Positions 1 to 7,925 of a stretch of DNA of 35,803 nt are shown one piece after another. This DNA is from Schoenoplectus triqueter. Its lineage: Eukaryota; Streptophyta; Magnoliopsida; Poales; Cyperaceae. The translations under genes and the position numbers were made by a program. Where the stretch lies: positions 1 to 35,803 of the forward strand of contig CAXKVV010000303.1 of assembly GCA_964058805.1 (NCBI GenBank), given 5' to 3'. Below the pieces are notes generated by a model. That model was not told the origin of the DNA. It saw only the letters and a list, made by a program, of their open reading frames with translations, and did not search any database. Numbering within the stretch: the stretch's first letter is position 1; each line of letters opens with the position of its first letter.

Positions 1-128
1 GAAAACGTTTTCTTTGTATAATGCACATATTCCCCATTAATACTTGCAATTAAACAAACCAATGATATTACTTGTGTTTTGCAACTTAATAAACCAATGA
101 TATTTCGTGCATTTTGCAACTGTATCAG

Positions 129-710
129 AGTCTTACCACGCAGCAATTACAACGTCTTAGTACACTGTACTGGGATGACAAGTATGGCACCAATGTCCTG
201 TCACAACAGGTATGTTATTTGAAGTTCAAACATGGTTCCTTTTGTTCCTATCCTTTTTTATCTAAACATTGCATTTGTAAGAATCTCTAATTTTATTATG
301 TATGTATAAAGGTCACTGCTGAGATAAATCAGATGATGTCAAGGGAACCCAATAGTACATTTATGTTGGCTGAAGGATCGAGGTTTGTCCTCTATATCCA
401 CTTATAATCTACTAGTGTCAATTGGTTCTCAGTGAAAAGATTCATACATAGAAGTTTTTGTTTTGACCTTAGCCTGTCTAAATGATATAATGGATAACTA
501 ACAGATTGACTTGTTGAATTCATCAAACACCCAAACAGTTTTGTCTTTACATAAGAAAAAATAAGTAATTTGTTTGTTCAATGCAGTCCCCCATTTACAT
601 TGGATGAAATATCAAGGTCAATAACTATCTATGAGATGAGGGACACCGACTTACCGACGTCAATCCGCAACCACCCGGGCTTTGCATTTTTGCACCAGAG
701 ACACTACTAA
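129..710 (+). CDS. Class XI myosin, C-terminal end of globular tail (3' exons only)
   Basis: Plant class XI myosins are actin motors that move organelles and drive cytoplasmic streaming; the C-terminal globular tail (DIL domain) binds cargo. Three exons in one continuous frame are visible: 129-209, 312-382 and 587-710, with AG/GT junctions and intron phases 0 and 2, ending in TAA at 708-710. The first exon encodes the hallmark LSTLYWDDKYGTN, near-invariant close to the end of plant myosin XI tails. It is followed by a segment like QMM.R.PNSTFMLAEGS and PPFTLDEISRSI, which matches the family pattern of a flexible serine-rich stretch, then a short helix. The tail ends in FAFLHQRHY, not the VKKP-like end of several XI members, so the exact subclass is unclear. 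The motor, IQ and coiled-coil parts lie upstream of the window. Class VIII is unlikely because it lacks this tail. Confidence 0.88.
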
Positions 711-1042
711 GTATTAGATATATTTCATTCGGTTTCCATTACCTAGTCACATAAAGTACAAGAGCCTTCTAGCAAGCTGGTCTGATTCAATCAATCCCGC
801 AGAGATGATAATGATCCATTGTTTTTGTTTGCACTACTGTTGGATCCATTAATTCATTTTTCCCTAGCATCTCTTTGGATGGGATCTGGGTTGGTATTTG
901 TTTACAACGGGTGAATCACCCGGGAAGACTATTGAGCTCCTATTGGAAAGGCTCATCGTCTATATTTTGGTCATGGCAATAAAGTGCTATGGTTGCACTA
1001 TTGCTGAGAACTGAGGCTGTAAAGTGATGTGTTTCAAATAAA
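711..1042 (+). other. 3' UTR and polyadenylation region of the myosin gene
   Basis: This stretch follows the TAA stop and has no open frame. AATAAA hexamers lie at 978-983 and 1037-1042 and are the likely cleavage signals. The extent is inferred, not seen. Confidence 0.5.
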
Positions 1043-2290
1043 TTCATGTTTGTTTAATGAAAATTGATTCTATTTGATGATTTGTTTGTTCTCTCGAGCT
1101 CAATACTTGCCATTTTACATTTGTGGAAGCAATCTGTAGGGTGAACAACAGAGCTATGGTTGTTTTGGTTAACTAGAAAATTTTGCTGAAGATACTTTCT
1201 GAGAACAAAATAAAAATAGAAACGAAGGGCTTTAAAAGCCAACTGGGCCTCTCTCCCCTCCAAAGAGTAATTTTCAGAGTGCATGTTAATTTGTAGATAC
1301 GGTTTTGATTTGATTGGTTCGTTGAAAAAAAAAATCTTCGTATTAATCCTCATTGCAGCTCATATGATATCAAATACATTGACAAAATCACTTCCCCATT
1401 GAAGTAGACCCTAAACGAAGTCGTGCTACATGATTCTCTAATTCTTCTTAGTTGTTTGAACTACTAAATTTAAACTGAACCAATGTCACAGTTCTCAATG
1501 AATACAACCCTTCTTCAAGGTTAGTGTTCTATTTTGAATCATCTATCTTCACAGTATGAGCACTCAGCTGTTGTCCTTCATTGAACAAAGAGCATATCCG
1601 AGAACTGCCTTTGTAAACTTTGAGACCAGAAACATATCATCAATTGCTCGTTACCTTTAATCAGACTTTGATGTTTTTTTCTTCATTTTGGGCCGTGGTT
1701 GATCATCATTTCAATGTATGAAGCAGCACTCAGATTTTGATCAGCCTGATTGTTTCTGAACTCTTTTGCTTTTTTCTGCAACAGATAAGAGTAGTTTAGG
1801 AGTTTTCATGACAGAATGATCTATTCAAAATAATCCCTGCAACAGGGATAACAGATGTAAAACAATGACTTGCAGTCAAGTAGAGGTGACGATGAAGTAG
1901 GTCAGTACGTTTTCAAGTCAAGTCAGGACAGGCTAGGATCAATTCAGGTACTCTTGTTTCAGGTTCAGATGTTATTTCCTTTATGAAAAAACCTGTTTGG
2001 CAATTATGTATGCTATTCCTTTAATATACATTACAATATTAAAAACTTGCATCTCATCCATTTTTTTTACACTATGTGGTTGTGTTTACTGACTATAACC
2101 TAAACTAGCAGGGTCAATTCAGAATTCTTAATGTTTTTACGGACAGAAAATAAAATGAAAGTTAAGAATGTGTTGTATAAGTTTGTCTGATAATCGAAAA
2201 GTTGTCTGATTGAATCATAATTTGGTTGTTATTTTTCTGACTGCTGAGATCTAAGAGAATAATGCTAATATATTTATCCCTTTGCAATTG
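1043..2290. other. Intergenic, no recognisable gene
   Basis: A+T-rich DNA with only short accidental frames. A 99-codon frame on the minus strand (1054-1353) has no domain or splice context that I recognise and lies just behind the myosin gene, so I do not call it a gene. Confidence 0.5.
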
Positions 2291-2295
2291 AGCAG

Positions 2296-2605
2296 ATTTT
2301 TGGGGGCAATCAAGCAGTAACATGTCTTTCGCTGCTAAAGAATAGTGTGCTATGCAATCACTGGCCGTTCAAATCTCCTTTGGATGTGCGCTTGATTGAG
2401 AAATTCAAATGGAGCGACTCTGTTAGAAAATAAAGGGATCCCAGCACCGTGCTAATATGCCTCCGTCTCTCTCTTCTTGTCACTCTCCCTCTTTGTGAAA
2501 CCCTAGACTATTGTGTTCTTCTCTTACTTGTCAGGTGTGATTGCTAGCAAATTTTTGGGGGCAATCAAGCAATACACATGTGTCTTTTGCTGTTAAAGAA
2601 TAGTG
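2296..2605. repeat. Direct repeat pair around a leader-like segment
   Basis: A segment of about 52 bp beginning ATTTTTGGGGGCAATCAAGC occurs at 2296-2347 and, with few changes, at 2551-2605. Both end in AAAGAATAGTG. Between them is a CT-rich stretch (2461-2500) and AAACCCTAG at 2498-2506, a telo-box-like motif common in plant 5' leaders. No coding frame follows. It may be a relic of a duplicated promoter or leader. Confidence 0.4.
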
Positions 2606-2814
2606 CTTCAACACAAATGATTGTTTTTCAATTATCTTCTTCAATTTTCATGAGTCTAGAAAGCAATGGAAATGAGCATTAATCATCAAGAAAGTGATTG
2701 TCCCTTGTCCTTCTATTATCTCTTCCCTGAAAAACTTACCATATGCTACCTCATCCTCATGAATTTTTTGATGTATACTTGTTTTAGTGTTGAGAAGAGA
2801 TCGTTTGACAATGA

Positions 2815-3110
2815 ATTATTTTGATAACCTTGACAATGGATCTCTAAATAAATATAAAAAAAATCTTCAAAATGAAAAAAAAAGTTTATAGATGTGTTTT
2901 TCTACTTTTAGATTGATGGTCATTTAAATTTCATGCAATTTCATTATTGTTTGATAGTTCATCAAAGATCGTCAAATTTTCATGTAATTTGTAACGGTTC
3001 CAATTTAACGGTCTTTGATGGACTATCAAACAATAATGAAATTGAATAAAATTTGAATGAACATCAATCCATAAATAAAATAACACATCTATAAACTTTT
3101 TTCTATTTCT
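2815..3110. mobile_element. Foldback MITE, family with ATTTTGAYAAYCTTGAC ends, copy 1
   Basis: The two arms, about 2881-2970 and 3011-3102, are reverse complements with few mismatches: TTTATAGATGTG on the left pairs with CACATCTATAAA on the right, and TTTGATAGTTCATCAAAGA pairs with TCTTTGATGGACTATCAAA. About 40 bp of spacer separates the arms. Left of the arm is an outer terminus, GATAACCTTGACAATGGA, which recurs beside the other copies at 26144, 29523 and 30802. The right outer terminus is degraded. No coding capacity. The 67-codon minus frame inside it is incidental. Confidence 0.7.
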
Positions 3111-3490
3111 TAGGAACTTGGATAAGAGGTGCATGAACTAAAGATGGGAGGAAATCACAATTAATTGGGCTTACTTTTTTTTCCCCTTTTTTTAACAACA
3201 AATGGGGATTCTTTTGTATACCCGAATTGAGCTTAAAGATTTATACAGCAGACTGCACAATGTAATATTGAGTAATAATATAAAAAGTCATGACTGAACT
3301 GATGGACACAGATTGGGTGCAGATCATGAAAACTTGGAGGTGCTTTCTAGGAAGTTGCAGGCGATTGTCTGCTATAATTGTATCAAGCAAATGTTACAAA
3401 AGGTTGTTCGCCCTCTTGGCGTAAATTACTTATTACAAACACATCAAATATAAGGCAAAAAGCCCATTGATGCATCATAATATTATTAAT
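3111..3490. other. Intergenic, nothing recognised
   Basis: A/T-rich DNA between the foldback MITE and the first Helitron-like segment. No frame or repeat that I can support. Confidence 0.4.
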
Positions 3491-3493
3491 TGT

Positions 3494-3720
3494 TCTCAAC
3501 TATGATATGATAAAAATTGAAACATTTAATATATTGATTTAATTTGTTCATTTAGAGAATTTTTAGTTGATGGATTGATTTTGTTTGAATATTTTCTCCT
3601 TTTAATTAGTTTAATTATGTTTAAGCAAAGTGTATCATTTGATCGTAATAAAATTCATATTATGTACAATCATTTTTTAAATATACAAGGGTTTTGCTCA
3701 ACGGGCGGGTTCCTTGCTAG
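3494..3720 (+). mobile_element. Possible short Helitron remnant
   Basis: The right end reads GCTCAACGGGCGGG then TTCCTTGCTAG followed by T at 3721. This is the plan of a Helitron 3' end: a short stem (GCTC/GGGC, loop AAC), about 12 nt, CTAG, host T. The proposed left end, TCTCAACTATGATATGATA at 3494, resembles the canonical 5' end of the neighbouring element at 3793. It is preceded by T instead of the expected A, so the left boundary is weak. About 227 bp, non-autonomous. Confidence 0.4.
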
Positions 3721-3792
3721 TTTAGTAGAAATTAATGATAGATACAAACCTGTACTAATACGTAGCACCCAGTCAAGATTTCAATGGCCTAA

Positions 3793-4261
3793 TCTATACT
3801 ATTATATAAAGCATCTAAGAATTGGAGGGTCCATTTTTTGTCATTGTAAATTTTTATTATACCCATTTTATCCCTCAATTAGACGGATAATATTTATTAT
3901 TGGTTGAACGAACGTATATGATCGCGTCCATTGATCCCCTCTTTCTCTCCATTTCTTTCTCTTATATACTATTATTTCCATATTTTTTGTTTTTTATTTA
4001 GCAACTTTGTGCATATTTGGTAAGGAATTAATGGTAATAATATATGTTAGAATAATTTACTTTTCTTTCCATAAAAATCATGAATCATTAACTCATATTG
4101 TGCAAAAATCTCATCCAAGATTAAATATAGTCTTTATTATATGTTTTCTCTATAATTTGGTGAATTTATAATTTAATATTAGATAAATGTGAATTTTTTA
4201 TCTTATAATATTTTAATGTTTAAATAAAAAATTCTGCTGCAACGCGCGGGTATATAGCTAG
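3793..4261 (+). mobile_element. Non-autonomous Helitron
   Basis: The element begins with TCTATACTATTATATAAAGC directly after host A (3792), a typical plant Helitron 5' terminus. It ends with CTAG at 4258-4261 followed by host T, as expected for A/T insertion without target duplication. Twelve nucleotides before CTAG is a 6-bp stem (CTGC, bulged T, GC; loop AAC; GC, GCGG), inside CTGCTGCAACGCGCGG. The 469-bp length and absence of RepHel coding make it a small non-autonomous copy. The 110-codon frame at 3575-3907 runs across the boundary and is not a gene. Confidence 0.65.
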
Positions 4262-4893
4262 TAACAATAAAATACCATTAGAGAAATTTACAAAAAGATT
4301 AAAAAAATAATTAAGCTGTTTACCAATTTGTAAGTACCTTCAGAGTAGATAGATTGGCCGTAAGAGACGTTCTCCTTTTTGCAAAACGATCCTGTGATTG
4401 GTAAAATTCCATAAATCAATGTCTAGAAAAAATTATTGAACTTAGCAATTTAAATGTTGACAATCAAAATCGAAGTTGAAGATGAAGCAACCCTATTACG
4501 AACAAGGTTGCCAATCTTGATAATGTCACACTGCATATCATCATTTAATATTTTGATTGCCTACAAAATTAAAAAAAAAATAGAAATAAGAACCATAGCA
4601 CATCAGCATCCTGGTTAATTTAGATAGAGTTTGTGAAAAGGAAAATACATGTGTGTCCTCATGGTGTAATCCTTGAAGCAATTTCAAAGTTCTTTATTTA
4701 AGAAAGTAGAAGAATGTAGGTACACCAACAAAGGTGATTCTGATGCCTTTGAGGATATGAATTACAGTAAATTTTGTAGGTGTCGAAATAAGCTTACAAT
4801 AAATTCTTGCAATCCTAGTTCTGGTAATATACCTGTGGTGCCGGTACACTCCGTGACAAGAGCTTTATAAGATCACGTGCTTTGACAATTATA
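4262..4893. other. Intergenic, nothing firm
   Basis: A 65-codon plus-strand frame at 4673-4870 has no recognised domain and no supporting context. Otherwise A/T-rich DNA. Confidence 0.4.
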
Positions 4894-5014
4894 TAGCGAT
4901 CCTTCGTTTGACGAGTGGTTGAAACAGCGGCTTTTAGTAATAATAAGTTTTATTAAATTAATATTATTAAAAATAAGAGTGAGAAATGTAAAATTTCAAA
5001 TATACGAATGGCAG

Positions 5015-5099
5015 CGCGTCACTGGCAGTGGCGCGTTCACTGCGCGTTTGAAACGCGCCACTGTCAGTGGCGCGTTTCATTATTTTTACGAAACGCGCC
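5015..5099. repeat. Cluster of GCGCCACTG/CAGTGGCGC palindromes
   Basis: Position 5015-5035 is a 21-nt palindrome with one mismatch. Position 5050-5078 is a perfect 29-nt palindrome (14-nt arms GAAACGCGCCACTG, centre T). A third half copy, GAAACGCGCC, is at 5090-5099. The same core is present, diverged, at 7043-7058, 7137-7150 and 7261-7280. GC content here is far above the surroundings. Confidence 0.85.
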
Positions 5100-5499
5100 T
5101 TCTATCTCCTCCTTCTGCCCTGTCTCGACCTCACTACTACGCCTTCTCCGTCTATCGTCATCTCTTTGTCTCGCCTTCACCCAACAAGATAGAAGAACAT
5201 TCTCTGCTAAGAAAGGAAGGAGAAATTTGTTTCTCCCAGCAACCATATTCCTCTTCAACGTATTTCTGTTCCTACATCTCTGATGTTGTCCATCCATTGT
5301 CAAAGAAGAGAAGAAAGATCATCGTCAACTCACCCAACCTGCTCTTGGAAGAGAGGTACAAGTGTTTAACAACCACTGTCAAGACACATAATGGGATAAG
5401 ATATCTTCTTTCTAACCTTGAAATGGTGAATGAGGGTATAAAGAAATTTAAAGGATTTAGACATGAGATATAGTCTGCTATTATGTAGTGATATTTGTT

Positions 5500-5654
5500 G
5501 TGTGTTTAGATATTTGTTGTATATCTAAATAAGGTTGTTTTGATGTTATTTGCGTGTTTAGATGATTGTTGTACACCTAAACAATAATGTTTGATGTTGT
5601 TTGTGTTTAGATGTTTTATTGTGCATCTAAATAATGTTGTTTTTTATATTTTGT
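5500..5654 (+). repeat. Three tandem copies of a ~51-bp hairpin unit
   Basis: Units at about 5500-5551, 5553-5601 and 5603-5654 share TGTTTAGAT, about 10 nt, ATCTAAA(T/C)AA, then a GTTGTTTTGATGTT tail. Each copy can form a short stem through TTTAGAT/ATCTAAA. The copies differ by substitutions, including compensating changes in the stem (GTACACCTAAAC in copy 2). They lie just behind the 184-codon frame, like a 3' UTR. Confidence 0.6.
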
Positions 5655-5916
5655 GAGATGATGAATGTAATTTATTTTTTAATTAATGAAAATTATACTT
5701 AGCAGTCGCTGTCAAAATTTCAAAAAAAAAAAAGGGGATGCGGGAGAAATTTATATCCTCTAAAGTACTTATATTTTAGAGTTTGTTTAGATTTTAATAG
5801 TATAAAGGGTCTTATGAGTCTAAACACGGCTTATAGTACTATTTGCTTGACCATAGTACTGTTTCTTTTAATAACCATCCACTATAAGTTTTACAGTACT
5901 ACATAGGATATACCTT

Positions 5917-6462
5917 ATAAGGGGAGGGGTCAGATGAGGAGGGTTACCCTTCAAATTAGAATGTAGAGGTTGAAGGAGGATCAATCTATTTTTGTATGTC
6001 TTCTTCCCTCCTCTCCCCTCCCCTTTCCTTCTCTCCTCATTTTTGGAACACGTTATTAAGTTGACATGTCATTCAATGAGCATAACTCGCTAGATATCTG
6101 GTTGACTTTTAGATTTGTGCGGGCATGATTGTGGATAGACAGTGAATAAATGGAAACGACTATGTTATTTTTGTATTATTTTTTTCTCCTTTCGTCTTTA
6201 GTTTTATACTTTTTGTCTCCCATTTTGCTCTTACACTGTGCTCCAAAACGAGATAGTGAAGGAAAGGAAAGAGATGAAGGAGATGATCGGCTTGCCTAGC
6301 AATAAATTACTCGCTCTAAAATTGTCACGGTAAAAGAGGAGACGATGGAAGAGGACGGAAGACAAGATGAATAAAATATAAAAATCCTATTCATTTCCCC
6401 TATGATCATTACCCCTTGATTTGAAAGGTAGTCTCCCCTCATCGCCCCTTCTCTCCCCTTAT
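5917..6462. mobile_element. Inverted-repeat element with ATAAGGGGAG ends
   Basis: The left end ATAAGGGGAGGGGTCAGATG and the reverse complement of the right end, ATAAGGGGAGAGAAGGGGCG, start identically. They continue as related sequence (GATGAGG, TACC.TTCAAAT, AT.TTTTxTATxT, TCTTCC). Arms are about 100 bp with indels. A pyrimidine-only tract (5999-6038) lies in the left arm. No clear target duplication was found and there is no coding frame. Confidence 0.45.
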
Positions 6463-6950
6463 GTCGTTTACTCTTCCCCTTCGTCATAGAGCAAAGTCTT
6501 AATTTGTGTCATCCCTCTTTGTGCCCTCTTCCTCCGACCAAGTGTGTCATCGTAATCAACTCCTCCATGGCCTTGTCATGCTTGACTTCGCACGATACCG
6601 TCCCTAACTCTTAATCCTGAAGAATTTCTTTTAATTTCTAAACCCTAATTGTAGTCGTGAAAATGTAAACACATATTCACAGATTTTGATGGAGCTCCAC
6701 CTTTGACTGCCACATCGTGAAAGATGATCACTAAGATACAGTGTAAGGGCGGGCAAGTGGAATACTATGAGAAGGCTGTAATTGGGGCCGGTTGTGGGGC
6801 CCTCTCCTGAATCTAATAAGTTCTCTCTCCTCTCTCTCGATGTGAATTATCAATTATGCAAAAAGTGATGCACATTCAGTCTCCACGTTATGACTAACTT
6901 TTTCAGATCTATCATTAGCAGTGTTCATGCGTATGTGATTGTCATGGAAA
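6463..6950. other. Intergenic, includes a 9-bp target duplication copy at its end
   Basis: No gene seen. TCATGGAAA at 6942-6950 is the left target-site duplicate of the Mutator-like MITE that starts at 6951. Confidence 0.5.
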
Positions 6951-7363
6951 CAATATTTTTTTAAAATAATTATCTAAATAATACTAATTTTAATAACAAG
7001 ATTGATTAAATTAAAATTTTAAAAATATAAATGACACCACATCACTAGTAGTGACACTTTATAAAGGCAACAATATCAATAACGTCTTTCTATTTTTTTA
7101 TTTTTTTAGTTAATTTTTTCAAAAAAAAACCATCAACGCCAGTGGCAGTAGTGTTCTCCCATTGGACGCCAATTCACAATTTCAAAACCATTAATTTGAA
7201 TAGAAAATGTTCGGCAACGTTTTTTTTAAAAGAAGAAAAGAAATTGGCGTGTTTGTAAAGTGTCACTGTCAGTGGCACGCTGTTATTTATATTTTAAAAT
7301 TTTAATTTAATCATTTTATAATTAAAATTAGAATTCTTAAAATAATTATTTAAAAAATCGCTA
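6951..7363. mobile_element. Mutator-like MITE with 9-bp target duplication
   Basis: A 413-bp element with terminal inverted repeats of about 110 bp (6951-7065 and 7253-7363). Shared segments include ATTAAATTAAAATTTTAAAA and GTGACACTTTA (left) against TAAAGTGTCAC (right). It is flanked on both sides by TCATGGAAA (6942-6950 and 7364-7372). Long TIRs plus a 9-bp duplication are the signature of Mutator-like elements. It has no coding capacity. The TIR contains the CACTG.CAGTG core also found in the degraded element at 4894-5725, so the two belong to one family. Confidence 0.82.
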
Positions 7364-7372
7364 TCATGGAAA

Positions 7373-7925
7373 AGACAAAGGGATGATGATTTCATGCATG
7401 TATTGTAATTGAAGGACCTCTTTTCTTCACTTTGACTTGAAGTTCTTTAAATAATTTTCACGCAAAAAGCTTGTAATTGATTTGGTTTAAACATGTCAGC
7501 AATAGAATAATTCCTTGAGACTTTCAATTCACAATCAGACCATTCAAATAATTAACAGACCGATTACTTGAATATCAAAATTACACCAAAAAGGGGCACA
7601 AACTATATTTTTCTTTTCTGATGCGTCCGAGCAAAAAGAAAATGGATGATCGTATATAGTGTGTAGAAGCAAAGGAAATCCGATGAAGGACTAGGATGTA
7701 TTCACTCTTAATTCTTCAATAGTATTATTATTTATTTTCTTTCCAAGAATAAAATTTAAAAAAAGTAAAGGAGCAAAGACAAAAGAAGACGTCTCGTCAT
7801 ATGATAATTAAAATCCTCCGACATTCTGAAATTCTCGATAAACCAACAAGCATGACACAGCCATTAAAAATTCATGCATAGCAATAGCAAATATTCTAAC
7901 TTCATTCATGATAAAATTATTAAAA
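7373..7925. other. 3' flank of the GRC3/NOL9-like gene
   Basis: No exon is convincing here. The minus-strand 3' UTR of the kinase gene probably occupies the right part; the boundary is not visible. Confidence 0.4.

Larger units (their letters stand above)
4894..5725. mobile_element. Degraded Mutator-like element with GCGCCACTG palindromes
   Basis: The left part (TAGCGATCC at 4894, an A/T-rich stretch, then ATGGCAGCGCGTCACTGGCA) follows the same plan as the inner-to-outer arm of the clean Mutator-like MITE at 6951-7363. That arm also reads TAGCGAT, A/T-rich, AACAGCGTGCCACTGACAGT. It is followed by an imperfect palindrome at 5015-5035 and a perfect one at 5050-5078. The interior (5100-5470) is less A/T-rich and carries a CT-rich leader-like segment and a 184-codon frame (4919-5473) that matches no domain I know. 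It could be acquired host sequence, as in Pack-MULEs. The right end is unresolved; GACAGCGACTGC-like sequence (minus strand) near 5702-5715 is the best candidate. Confidence 0.4.

Noticed and set aside
1054..1353. 99-codon minus-strand frame
   Set aside because: No domain, no splice or promoter context, lies in the A/T-rich 3' flank of the myosin gene.
3575..3907. 110-codon plus-strand frame as a gene
   Set aside because: It crosses the end of one Helitron-like segment and the start of another; residues are I/F/Y-rich noise.
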